The notes below the pieces were generated by a model. The model had not been told where the DNA came from. It ran no database searches and saw nothing but the letters and a program-made list of their open reading frames with translations. A stretch of 64,000 nucleotides of DNA from Prorocentrum cordatum (Eukaryota; Sar; Dinophyceae; Prorocentrales; Prorocentraceae), in contig CAUYUJ010016882.1 in assembly GCA_963575745.1 (NCBI GenBank), forward strand, positions 699,882 through 763,881. Direction: 5' to 3'. A program made the position numbers and the translations under genes. Within the stretch, counting starts at the first letter, position 1. The number at the start of each line of letters is the position of its first letter. Positions 19,851-30,844 of this stretch are shown in pieces.

Positions 19851-22620
19851 AGAGACATCCTCACAAAAATTTCATGGTCCGGGCCGTTTCGCTTGAGACA
19901 TCCTCACAACTCTCGTTTCTGAGTTGGCCGGGATTGGCCGTTTCGCCTGAGACATCCTCGAAAAGTTGCGCTCCGGGACGCCGCGCGATAGGAGGTCCGG
20001 GCCGTTTCGCTTGAGACATCCTCGAAACTCTGAGCCTCGAGGTGCCGTGCGAGAGGTGTTCTGGGCCGTTTCGCCTGAGACATCCTCGAAACTCTGAGCT
20101 CTGATATGCCTTGCGCGAGGTGGTCCGGCCCGTTTCGCCTGAGACATCCTCGAAACTCTAACCTCGGAGATGCCGCGCGAGAGGTGGTCCGGCCCGTTTC
20201 GCCTGAGACATCCTCGAATTTCTGAGCTCTGAGATGCTTTGCGCGAGGTGGTCCGGTCTCGCCTGAGACATGCTCGCAACTCTGAGCTCGGAGATGCCGT
20301 GCGCAAGGTGGTCCGGCCCGTTTCGCACAAGACATTCTCGCAACTCTGAGCTCCCAGATGCCGCGCAAGAGATGGTCCAGCCTGGGCGCCCAGAAGACCA
20401 CATGTTACATATCCTCCCTGGGACCCTGGGAGCCCGCCTGAGACATCCTCGAACTTCTGAGCTCTGAGATGCCCTGCGCGAGGTGTCCGGCCCGTTTCGC
20501 ACAAGACATTCTCGTAACTCTGAGCTCTGAGATGCCGTGCGCAAGGTGGTTCGGCCTGTTTCGCACAAGACATTCTCGCAACTCTGAGCTCCCAGATGCC
20601 GCGCAAGAGGTGGTCCAGCCTGGGGGCCCAGAAGACCACATGTTACATATCCTCCCTGGGACCCTGGGAGCCCCAGGAGGCCCCAGAGAGCTTCAGGAGG
20701 CCGCAGGACGCCCAGGACAGGCCCCAGGGGTCCGCAGGAGATTCCCAGGAGGCTCCCAGGAGGCCCCAGGAGGCCCCATATCAGAACGTGTCAAGTTTAT
20801 ACACATCCGGTGTCGATTCATGATTTTTCCTGCTCTTGTGCCCCCCCCTTCCATTTTGAAGGCCCAAACGGCCACATGTTAGATATCCCCCCCTGGGCGC
20901 CCCAAGAGGCTTCAGGAAACCTCAGGTGGAGTTCAGGAGGCCACAGGAAGCCCAGGAGGAAGCCCCAGGAGGTCCCCAGGAGGCCCCAGGAGGCACCAGG
21001 AGGCTCCCGAAATTGGAGCTCTGAGACGCCGCGCTCGAGGTGGTCCGTCCCGTTTCTCCTGAGACTTCCTCGCAGCACGTTTCGCCCGAGACACCGGCCC
21101 GTCTCACCTGAGACATCCTTGCAACTCTGAGCTCTGAGATGCCGTGCGCAAGTTGGTCCGGCCCGTTTCGCACAAGACATTCTCGCAACTCTGAGCTCCC
21201 AGATGCCGCGCAAGAGGTGGTCCAGCCTGGGGGCCCAGACGACCACATGTTACATATCCCCCCTGGGACCCTGGGAGCCCCAGGAGGCCCCAGAGAGCTT
21301 CAGGAGGCCGCAGGACGCCCAGGACAGGCCCCAGGGGTCCCCAGGAGATTCCCAGGAGGCTCCCAGGAGGCCCCAGGAGGCCCCCTTATCAGAACGTGTC
21401 AAGTTAATACAAATCCGGTGTCGATTCGTTGATTTTTCCTGCTCTTGTGGCCCCCTCCCATTTTGGGGGGGCCCGACGGCCACATGTTAGATATCCCCCC
21501 CGGGAGCCCCAAGAGGCTTCAGGAAGCCCCAGGTGGGGTCCAGGAGGCCACAGGAGGCCCAGGAGGAAGCCCCAGGAGGTCACCAGGAGGTCCCAGGAGG
21601 CCCCAGGAGGCCCCCGCAACTCGGAGCTCTGAGACGCCGCGCTCGAAGTGGTCTGGCCCGTTTCGCCTGAGACTTCCTCGCAGCACGTTTCGCCCGAGAC
21701 ATCGTCGCAACTCTGGGGTCCGAAATGCCGCGCGCGAGGTGGTCCAGCCCGTTACGCTGGAGACATCCTCGCAATTCTGGGCTCCGAAATGCCCTGCGCG
21801 AGGTGGTCCGGCTCATCTCGCCTGAGACATCTTCGCAACTCTGAGCTCTGAGATGCCGTGCGCAAGATGGCCCAGCCCGTTTCGCACAAAACATTCTCGC
21901 AACTCTGAGCTCCCAGATGCTGCGCGAGAGGTGGTCCAGCCTGAGGGCCCAGAAGACCACATGTTACATATCCCCCCTGGGACCCTGGGAGCCCCAGGAG
22001 GCCCCAGAGAGCTTCAGGAGGCCGCAGGACGCCCAGGACAGGCCCCAGGGGTCCCCAGGAGATTCCCAGGAGGCTCCCAGGAGGCCCCAGGAGGCCCCCT
22101 ATCAGAACGTGTCAAGTTAATACACATCCGGTGTCGATTCGTTGCCCCTTGGGAGGCCCCAGCCCCAGAGGCTTCAGGAAGCCCCAGGTGGGGTCCAGGA
22201 GGCCACAGGAGGCCCAGGAGGAAGCCCCAGGAGGTCCCAGGAGGCCCCAGGAGGCCCAGGAGGCCCCCGCAACTCGGAGCTCTGAGACGCCGCGCTCGAG
22301 GTGGTCCGGCCCGTTTCGCCTGAGACTTCCTCGCAGCACGTTTCGCCCGAGACATCGTCGCAACTCTGGGGTCCGAAATGCCGCGCGCGAGGTGGTCCAG
22401 CCCGTTACGCTGGAGACATCCTCGCAACTCTGGGCTCCGAGATGCCGTTCGGGATGAAGAGGAGGTGGAGGAGGAGGAGGAGGAGGAGGAGGAGGAGGAG
22501 GCATGTTTTAACATGCCATGCCAGCCCGCCCTGGACAGGCACGCAATCGACCTTGGAAACCGCAGTGGGTCTAAAAACCCTGTTTGGGGATACTGCACTC
22601 CGGCTATAATCTAGGATCCT
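19851..22620. repeat. Duplicated repeat block, expanded copy
   Basis: About a dozen units of roughly 60 bp (19860-20640; core CCGTTTCGCCTGAGACATCC) are followed by three higher-order units, each with 60-bp repeats, a CCACATGTTACATATC segment (20640, 21246 and 21960) and CCCAGGAGGCC tracts. The right part (21470-22615) matches 15470-16680, including the GGA tract at 22458-22500 and the tail. Confidence 0.85.
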
Positions 22621-24650
22621 GCGGACCCCCCACCCCCCGAAACGGGATCACCAGCGCCTTGGGCTCCTGGACGCTCCAGGGTCTCGCGAGATTTCCGGGC
22701 CTCTGGAAGTCCTTGTCGAGCCGTGCAAACGGGTCGACGGCGGTCCCAAGAAACTCCCAAGACGGCGGTCTAAGATGGCGCCCGAAGACGGCCCAAGTAT
22801 CACCCCTAAAAGGCTTTCGAAACGCAAGAAAGGATGAAGTTCTGGTGTTTTTTGTATGATTTTGGACTACTCGGTTATTCGGTCTTCCGGGCGTCCGAGA
22901 ACGCCCGAGAGGCACCGAAAGCCGCTCGAAGACGACCCCAAAAAGGCTTCAGAGAGCTCGAAGACTGCCCCAGGAGGGCTCAGAAATTGCCCCAAGACGC
23001 CCTCGGGAAGCATTCAAACTGTCACCCGAGACCCGAGGAACCCCCCAGGAACCCCGATGAATCCCCCAGAGGAACCCAAGGAGCCCCTGTTGTTTGGATT
23101 TGGTGCAAACGATTGATAGGCGTAAGTCTGGATCGCTATTGCAGTGAGAGTCGTGCCTCGTCCTGCATTTCTGTTGTAGGCAAGTGTACTTGGACGTCAG
23201 TGTTCGTGCAGGGGGGCCTGATTTCGATAATGGAACCATAGAATGTCGTGGTACATGAGGTTCCAGAGGCGTCTTAGAACCAGTATGGATGCTCTTGTGG
23301 TCAGGGACCGAGCTTCTTGGCGGTCTTCTTGGAGGCTGGTTCGCGACCTCTGGGGGGCCCTCCAGCGTCTCTTGAGGGCTTGTAGCATTGGCATTGCTCC
23401 GTCCTGTATTTCAGTTGTTGGACTGTCTGCGTTCTGGTTTGAAGTTCGATGGAAAGGTACCGTCCTGTATTCCTGTTGTTTGGATTTGTTCGCAAATGAT
23501 TATGAGGCGCAGTGCCTTGTGCCATTTAGGAGATTTTTATAGGGCGGCGGTCCTGTAGGCGAAGTTTGTTTGAAGTAGGCGTCAGTTGTTTGTGTATGGA
23601 CAGCTCATTGTGCAGTCAAGCTGCTGTGTTTGTAAGCGTATGTTGCGTTCGTATGGCGCGATATTGCCATGTTCGTCGTGCTCAGTCGTGCATTTTTGTT
23701 CATGGCAAGTTTGTTTGACGTCTCTGTTTGTACAGGGAGCCCTGGCGTTCAAAGCTTTCCACATCATCGTTCGTAAGGGGGCCTTCGGGTCCTCTTGTGG
23801 TGAGGCTTGGAGCCTCTTGGGCGCCTTGCTCGAAGCTGTTTTGGAGCCTCTAGGGGGCTTGTTAGCGCCTCGGGGGGGCTTGTAGTGTTGGACGTGGTTC
23901 GTCCTGTAGTTCAGTTCTTGAAGTGGCTGCGTTCTGGAGAAATTCGCGGGAAAAGGCATCGTCTTGCAGTCTTTTTTCGGTCTTGTTTGTAAGTGGGGGG
24001 CTTGTAGTGTTGGGCGTTGTCCGTCCTGTATTTCAGCTCTTGGAGTGGCTGCGCTCAGGTTAGAAATTCGGCGGAAAAAAGGTATGGACTTGCATTCCTG
24101 CTTCGGTTTTGTCTGTAAATGGGTATGAGGTGCAGTGCTCTGTGCCAGTGTGGCGCTTTTGAAGTGCCTATCCCGCCACCGTGCTTGGGTTCTGTGTTAG
24201 AGGCCGCTGAAGTGTTCACTGGGATCTCAGAATGCGCCTCATGGGGGCTGTGTTAGGGGCATCTTGTTTTTGTTTGGGGGGGCCCTTGGAAGCCTCCTGG
24301 GGCCTCCGTGGGTCCTCTTGGGGGCCGCTGGGGGCCTCGTGGCGCCTTCTTGGCGTCTCCTGGCAACCTGTCACGACGGAAAGCTAGATGTTTGAATGTT
24401 TAGTCGCCCTCTCGGGCTCTTTGGGGGGCCTTCCCGGGGCCGTCTGGGGCCTTGCTGGGCGCCTCTTGGGCCGTCTTGGGGTCGTCTTGGGGGCCTCTTG
24501 GGCCGCCTTGGGGCACTCTTGGGGGTCTCAGGGGCCGTCGTGGAGCGTCCGTCGGACAGCCGAGAAGGCGAGGAGGCAGAGAACATCGAAAAACACAATG
24601 GAACATGAACAATTTTCGCGTCTGGGGGCCCTGTAGGGAGTGTTCTTGGG
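22621..24650. other. Low-copy sequence with diverged repeats, no gene
   Basis: Words such as GTCCTGTATTTCAGTTGTTGG recur with changes near 23400, 23905 and 24025, suggesting old duplications of 100-300 bp. From about 24270 to 24540 the sequence is GGGGCCTCTTGGG-like. No ORF carries a known domain. Confidence 0.55.
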
Positions 24651-24870
24651 GACCCCTTCGGCCTGTCGATGGCGTCGAGGGAAGGATTTTGACCGAATGG
24701 GGAGCGGTAAGTTTGGTCGGCGCGACGCTTCCAGGGTTGCTCCTAGACCCGCCGCGAAGTTGTCATGGGTGCATGTTTGAAGCTTTTTGAAGCTTTCTGG
24801 GAGGCGGCGGGGCTACTTGTACGGGAGGGTGTAGAAGGAATAATTGGTGAGTGAGAGAGTCGGGCGAAGA

Positions 24871-25015
24871 GAACTATGCACACGCACTGATCTTGGCCAG
24901 GCCCATCTTGGCCACAGGATCGGTGCATATGCTGTCCTGGCCATGGCAGGAGAGCGTATGCACCGATCCTTGGACCGGGCTGGGCCTGGCCAGAATTGGT
25001 GTACGTGCATAGTTC
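24871..25015. repeat. Foldback element of about 145 bp
   Basis: Near-complete hairpin: GAACTATGCA at 24871-24880 pairs with TGCATAGTTC at 25006-25015, and GGATCGGTGCATA pairs with TATGCACCGATCC nearer the centre (about 24942). No coding potential. Confidence 0.8.
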
Positions 25016-25025
25016 TATTTCCTCT

Positions 25026-25028
<3 letters not shown>

Positions 25029-25057
<29 letters not shown>

Positions 25058-25350
25058 AGCCGTGGCTGCTCCGCGCTGCCTGGTGCGATGTGGTACCCGG
25101 GGACTGCGGCCAGTTGCCTTGCCCGGGCCCGGCTGCTCCTTGGGAGCCGTGGGCGTTCGCCCCCGAGAGAGAGAGCGCGAGGCAGAGCGAGAGAGAGAGC
25201 GAGGCACTGAGAGAGAGAGAGGGAGAGCACGAGAGAAAGCGCGGGCGCGTCAGCCGATGGCGAGGCTCTCGCCCCCAAGAGAGAGAGAGAGAGCGAGACA
25301 GAGCGAGAGAGAGAGAGCGAGGCACTGGGAGAGAGAGAGGGAGAGGGAGA
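25029..25350. repeat. GA/GAGC dinucleotide-rich microsatellite
   Basis: Runs of GAGAGAGA interspersed with GCGAGGCA. A segment of roughly 110-120 bp is duplicated (about 25160-25265 and 25270-25390). Ser/Leu- or Arg/Glu-rich ORFs here are repeat translations. Confidence 0.9.
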
Positions 25351-26222
25351 GCACGAGAGAAAGCGCGGGCGCGTCAGCCGGTGGCGAGCGGAGCGAGCGC
25401 ACCGCCGAGTCGGGAGCGCCGCGGGGGCGCCGGGGCCCCCGAGGAGTCGCGGTCGCAGGAGGCCCTGGCTGAGGGAGGGCCGGAGCGGCGTGGGCGCGGC
25501 GAGCTCGGCCTCCACGGATGGCGCACGAGTGCGGCGTGGGTCTCGGCGCTCTCTCGCGGAGACAGAAGGAACAATTACACAAGAGAGAGACCGGCTTGCG
25601 CGAGGAGGCAAAAAGAAGAACTGCGCCAGGGAGAAGCCACAATCAGTGGATGGTCTTCGCTGGAGAGATCGGCCGGGAACCCGGGAGCCCGGGAGCCAGA
25701 ACCCACCGAAATCGGCCCAGAACCAATCCGCGGGAACCTGGGAACCCAGAACCAGGAACCCGGGAACCCAGGCTGCTGCCAAAGTCGGCGGGAAGCTTTC
25801 GCCCAATCCTTCAGTTTCCGCTAGGATCCCTTCAGTGCAAGCACTGATTGGGGAACTTCTGTGCTCTTGCTCTGTTCGATGCACTGCTTGCGGCAAGTCC
25901 CGTCACTCACCAGCCTGGAACACATCCCTATCCCTATGACTGGCATCGCCTCATCTCGATGCCAATCTCAGGGATTCCCTCCGTTTCTGCGGGCGCATCC
26001 CTAAGATTGGTCGTCGACTTTTGGCTTGTTCATCTCAGGGGTAGGGATACGTTCGAGGCTAGTTAGTCGCCGTGCTCAGCGCAGCAGCCAGAGCAGCGAC
26101 GCTCCGAGCCCCCGTTCGCGAGGCCGTGGCGTGTGCCACCTCCAGGGGGTTCCCGTGTGGGCTGCCCGGGCTGGCCCAAAAGATCGCCGAAGGTTCCCTT
26201 GAAGGCCCGCCGAAGTGAGCGA
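25351..26222. other. No gene recognised
   Basis: GC-rich, with GGGAACCCGGGA-type repeats near 25675-25765. The long + frame through here begins in the microsatellite and has no domain. Confidence 0.5.
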
Positions 26223-26327
26223 GCAACGACATATGTACATGTACGCCCTCTGCGATCTTGAGTGCACGAACGTCCTCGTTCAAACGCCCTCCAGGGGAAG
26301 CTCACCGCGTACGTGTACATATGTTGC
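26223..26327. repeat. Short foldback element
   Basis: GCAACGACATATGTACATGT at 26223-26242 pairs with the reverse complement of ACGTGTACATATGTTGC at 26311-26327. Confidence 0.6.
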
Positions 26328-26759
26328 TGGCCTCTGACGAAGGCCCCTCCGCAGCATTCCCCTGGCGGCGCCCACGCCGGCATGAGGGCGACCCCCAGGC
26401 CACGGCCCCTACCCCGCTGAAATCCCGCCCAGCCTCGGGGGTGTCGTGTGGACTCTCGTGTGGCAGGGCTGGGCCTAAACGGTGCTTTGGGTGATTTCGT
26501 GGGCCGTTTTCGTTTCGACGTCGTTTTGCGGTAGAGGCGGATTCGAGGCAAGAGCGAGGGAAAACGAAAGCGCAACGAAAACGCAAAACACCGTGTGTGT
26601 GGGGCCCTCGTGGGACCCTCTCTATGCCGCAGCGCGGCTTTTTTGTGGGCTGTTTGGGTGCAGTCCTGAGCTCCGCGGCTGGACCGAAGCGCTGTGTTGC
26701 TGGACCTCGGCTGTGTTATGCTCTTCGCTTTTGGCAGGGAGGTACAGGAAAGCAGTATG

Positions 26760-26935
26760 GTTTATCCGACCCCCATCCCCATCCCCATCCCCTTCGAGAC
26801 CCCCAAAGAATGCCCCCCCCAGTTGGGGGGATACACCCCGCGAAACCCGAAGGGAACGGCCTATATCCCCACCTAGGGGGGCAAATTGGCCAATGAGGCC
26901 CAGGCCACGATGGTGGGGATGGGGATCGGCTAAAC
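26760..26935. repeat. Foldback element with CCCCATCCCC arms
   Basis: GTTTATCCGACCCCCATCCC at 26760-26779 is complementary, with two small differences, to GGTGGGGATGGGGATCGGCT (26912-26931) and the following AAAC. Confidence 0.6.
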
Positions 26936-27001
26936 GATACTCAGAAAAGCAGGTCGAGCAAAACGAACAACAAAGCGACTAACAACGTTTATAGGTTTAA
27001 A

Positions 27002-27502
27002 GTCGGGCCTGTCCCTCTGCAGGAGGAACATTCAAAAATGGTCAAACAATAGTCTGGAGAGTGTTGTTATCTGAAATTGTTTTGAATACCTTGGGGTATT
27101 GCTCGACTCTTTTAAATCTGTCAGACAAAATCCGCCTGTGGGAGGACCTGCCCGACCTAAGTTTAGGTTCAGCCCTGTCGAGCTCTTCTTGTCCGCCTGG
27201 GTGGGGGTCCCCATAGACGACATGCAGGAAAATCTCGCCAGACAGCATTTTGGCATTCGACCGCGCCGCCATGTGCCAGGGAGCACGGTGGCGGCCCATC
27301 GAGCAATTGCTGTACTGCGGGATGGGGGCTGTTACGTGTTACGGTGGGCGTAGGTCGGGCCTGTCCCCCTACAGGGGAATTTCGGGCGAAAAATTAAAGT
27401 ACAGAAAAATGTTTCAAAAATTGTCAAACATATCAAAAAATCGTCCCCATATTATGTTTTGCCTATTTTTGAATATTCCCCTTGTAGAGGGACAGGCCCA
27501 AC
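27002..27502. repeat. 500-bp element with about 48-bp terminal inverted repeats
   Basis: GTCGGGCCTGTCCCTCTGCA at 27003-27022 and the following ACATTCAAAAATGG are matched in reverse by the sequence ending TAGAGGGACAGGCCCAAC at about 27502. An internal copy of the same end occurs at 27353-27435. No transposase ORF lies inside, so this is a non-autonomous element or nested remnants. Confidence 0.65.
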
Positions 27503-28600
27503 TTAACGGTAGGTTCGTGTCGTGTCGATTGGCGGCGACACCGCCGCCAACGTTCAGCGTTGAACGCTGGCGGCGGCCCAGTCGGTCGATGTTCAACGAT
27601 CGGACTTTGCGGAAACGGCCGATCGTTCAAGGCTGAACGATTCCCGCGGTGTCAGGAACGAGCGCCCGGGTCGACGTGACACGAATTTGCCGTACTTGAA
27701 TTCATATTGTAATTGTGCGTTAGACGAGCCATGTGTCCGAGCAGGTACTTCGGAGAGCCAAGTGGCGTATGGACGCATGCGTATGCACATTGGAAGGTTC
27801 AACGGCTGTGAACGACTAGCGATAGCAACGGGCAGCCAGTAGTTAGGTGCTGGTAGCGTCTTCTATACTGTTCGGTGTGAGCGGTGTAGATGCTATGATA
27901 CGCTCCCCATTTACACTCATGCGGGAGGGAGTCGTTGCATGTTGGTTGCCATGCTCTCCTTGCCGCATTCGCTATAGGCAGATGGATGTAAACTTGATTG
28001 CGTGATTTGGCAGCCAGCGCATCTGCTGCCATATCCGCCACAAAGAATTGTCGGCGAGTGATCGGGAATACCACGAGACGTGTTCTTGCTGTTGCTGCTG
28101 CCGCTCCTTCCCCTCCTCCCAGGAGGAGGGTGGATGCACAGGCGGAGAGGACTGAGTGAGGTGAAGGAAAGGAGAAAACAGCAGGGAACGGGGAAGGAGG
28201 AGAAGTCGAGGAAGCGCCAACATAGTGGATTAGTCGTATGAGTTAGCGCGGGGTTCCATTTCCAAACGAATTCGACGCGCTTCGTCGCCAAGTCGGGCGG
28301 CAAAATGCCGCAGAAGCACGGGTCTTTAAGATTCATGGCAGTGTGCGGTCCAAGACTTGGTATCGCTCGGACGTGTGCATTTTTCTCGGCGAGGACCATC
28401 GAGGAGCATGCCATGCCATCTTACGGAACCATACACGCACGGAGCCGAAAAATGCACGGGGAATGAACGTCCGAGCGATGGCGAGAAGAAGGGACGAGGT
28501 CGAGGCACCATTTGGGCGAGGTCGGCATCAGCGCCCCCCCCCGATAGCTGGAAGGCGTGGGTAACATAGGTAAAAGGACATGGAAATCACGGCAGCACGA
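27503..28600. other. No gene recognised
   Basis: Short palindromic words (GTTCAGCGTTGAAC near 27554 and GATCGTTCA-type repeats to 27640). The ORFs here lack known domains. This is the upstream flank of the LINE. Confidence 0.5.
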
Positions 28601-28765
28601 GTTGATGATGATGATGATGTTGATGATGATGATGACGACGATGATGATGAAATGAAGGATGTGGATGATGATGATATTGAAATTGATATCGTTCATGATG
28701 TTGTTGGTGATGATGATGTTGCTGATGATGATGATGAGGAGGAGGAGGAGGAGGCCGAAAGGGCC
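28600..28765. repeat. GAT/GAG trinucleotide repeat
   Basis: Mostly GATGATGAT with GTT interruptions, ending in GAG. It opens the frame that later becomes LINE ORF2, but its Asp-rich translation is not regarded as protein. Confidence 0.9.
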
Positions 28766-28954
28766 TCGCATCGAGCACCCAGGAGGGAAGGAGGGAAGTA
28801 CACAATCATGGATCGGTTGGTCCGACGCGGCATTACACCAGCACCACGGCCGATCCAGGGGTTGACTCTCACTTCTCCTCATCTCTCTCCAGGGCCAAGG
28901 CAAGAGCGGGGTGCGCGGCCCGGCCCGCCCGCCCCTCCGAAGCGAAGGGGGGAA

Positions 28955-29190
28955 AGGTCCTCTTCCTCTTCCTCCTCCTCCTCCTCCTCTTCCTGCTCCT
29001 CCTCCTCCTCCTCCTCTCCTCCTCCTCCTCCCCTCCCCCTCCTTTTCCTCCTCCTCGTCCTCCTCCTCCTGCTCCTCCTCCTCTCCTCCTCCTCCCTCCT
29101 CCTCCTCCTCCTCCTCCTCCTCCTCCTCCTCCTCCTCCTCCTCCTCCTCCCCCTCCTCGCTCCTCCTCCTCTCCTCCTCCTCCTCCTCCT
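28955..29190. repeat. TCC trinucleotide repeat
   Basis: Nearly pure TCC/CTC over about 235 bases on +, immediately upstream of the LINE ORF1. Confidence 0.95.
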
Positions 29191-29331
29191 CGGGTCGCCT
29201 AAGCCCTTCTGCGCTCGAGTAGCGTTGCAGGAACAGTTCTTCAGAAGGGCCCGCGTTCCTGCGAGCCTTTTTCGTTTCTGCGGGCGGAGTCCCGCGCTTC
29301 CTACCACGATACCCATCCAGTTGTGTGCGCG

Positions 29332-30597
29332 ATGGCTGTGCCTTCCCCAGCAGCGGCGAACTGGGGAGGGCCGATCCCGCCTTGGCAGCTGGAGGCGCAG
29401 CAGCAGCAGTATGCCCAGTCCTTCAACAAAGGCAAAGGATTCGGCAAAGGAGGCAAGACAGGTACTACGTTCGGTGGAAAGGGTGGCGCCCAGCACGGCG
29501 ATGCACCTTCATCGAGGTGGACTTGTCCGAGTTGCGGCTGCAAGAAGAACAAGCAGGCTTGGCAGCAGTGCAAACACTGCTGGGCTTGGCGTTCGTCACC
29601 ATCGTTCCAACAGCCCGCCGCTCCTCGCGGAGTGTGGGCACAGGGGCCGCCGCCCCCAGGGACATGGGTTGCTAATCCGATGCTGTCTCCCGGTGGTGCT
29701 GCTCCTCTTCATCCTGGCCCGCAAGTTCCAGGCGCAGGAGGAGCCCAGCTACCCCCCGACGAGAACACTCGGATTGCATCACTGGTACAGTTGTTGCGAG
29801 CCCAGGGTGACGAAGAATCAGCAAAGCGTTATCAACACAAGCTCGACGAGATGGCCGCAGCCAAGAAGGTTGAGCCCCCCTTGCAGCAGAAGGTCAACCA
29901 GGCGTACCACAGCATGCGGAGCTTGGAGGCCCGACTGTCCAAAGCGGTGGAGTCCTTCGAGCGCATCTCCAACGAGCTGGTCCAGGCCCGCGCCAATGTG
30001 GAGTCAATTACTTCGCAGTTGGAGGCCTCGGAGAAGCTACACAAGGAGCTGGTGGAGCAGTTGCACCAGTCGGTGGATGATCGGCCTCGGAACCCCGAGG
30101 GCTCTGTCAAGCAGGAGGTCAAGATCTCCATCTCTGACCTGCTTGGTGGACAACCGCTACCCATTGACATGTCCAGCCTTTTGGAGTGGGAAGCAGACTA
30201 CGACCTCAACGAGGAGGACAGAAACGAGGCTGCGGCTCGGCTCAAGACACTCAACGACGAGATACAGAAGCAGGCGAAGAAACTATTTGGTGCCGCGCAG
30301 GCTCATGCTGAACGCGTTCGTAAAGAGATGGAGGAGCAGAAGTCACGCTTGGCTGGCAAGAAGCGGAAGGTTCTTGTACCAGGTGCCGCTGCAGGAGCTG
30401 AAGATGATGGTCCGCATGTGGGTCATTCAGCCACTGCGCAGGCTCCTGGTGGTGAAGCTCCGGAGGCTGGTCAAGAGTCGACTTCCCCCACGGCGGCTCC
30501 ATCAAGCGGTACGGGCGCGCCATCGGCGAGTTCTGATGCCAAGGCGCGTGCAGCCAAGATTTTACAATCAGACCCCCCCAAAGGTGACAGCGCCTGA
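29332..30597 (+). CDS. LINE ORF1: zinc finger and coiled coil
   Basis: 421 residues from ATG 29332 (MAVPSPAAANWGG); an in-frame ATG at 29323 adds three residues. A Gly/Lys-rich basic start (GKGFGKGGK) is followed by a CxxC...CxxC finger, WTCPSCGCKKNKQAWQQCKH (about residues 64-83), of RanBP2-like spacing. A Pro-rich part follows, then a long helical, heptad-like region (about residues 160-245, SLEARLSKAVESFERISNEL) and a second helical basic stretch ending AGKKRKV, a possible nuclear localisation signal. ORF1 proteins of LINEs bind element RNA and assemble the ribonucleoprotein; that role is inferred from position and layout. The C-terminal tail is Ala/Ser/Pro-rich. The ORF is intact, and ORF2 follows directly. 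Confidence 0.75.
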   Translation: MAVPSPAAANWGGPIPPWQLEAQQQQYAQSFNKGKGFGKGGKTGTTFGGKGGAQHGDAPSSRWTCPSCGCKKNKQAWQQCKHCWAWRSSPSFQQPAAPRGVWAQGPPPPGTWVANPMLSPGGAAPLHPGPQVPGAGGAQLPPDENTRIASLVQLLRAQGDEESAKRYQHKLDEMAAAKKVEPPLQQKVNQAYHSMRSLEARLSKAVESFERISNELVQARANVESITSQLEASEKLHKELVEQLHQSVDDRPRNPEGSVKQEVKISISDLLGGQPLPIDMSSLLEWEADYDLNEEDRNEAAARLKTLNDEIQKQAKKLFGAAQAHAERVRKEMEEQKSRLAGKKRKVLVPGAAAGAEDDGPHVGHSATAQAPGGEAPEAGQESTSPTAAPSSGTGAPSASSDAKARAAKILQSDPPKGDSA

Positions 30598-30844
30598 GGG
30601 GGGGAGCCAGCGAGATCAGAATTTTTTGACTTCTTCCAACGGAGGGGGTACCTCCCCCACAGCAGCCTGTGTGTTGGCCAGCCCTGAGTGGATCTCCCAG
30701 GGCACCTCTGAGTCGCATGCGGTCTCTAATACTAATTTTTTGTGGGCCCACAGTGGCCCTCTCGTTCGGGCGGTTCAGCATACGTTAGCCAGGGCCAAGG
30801 GGGCCCTGCTGGCGAATGGTGTTTCTGCTCGGCCGTCGAAACCT

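Noticed and set aside
24844-25824. 326-residue + ORF and 290-residue - ORF
   Set aside because: They are driven by the GA microsatellite and a foldback element; no domain or biased codon pattern is seen.
28580-30597. A single 2281-residue gene from 28580 to 35425
   Set aside because: The first 250 codons are GAT and TCC microsatellite and the next 420 overlap ORF1, whose frame has the zinc finger and coiled coil. Only the part after about 30600 has domains.
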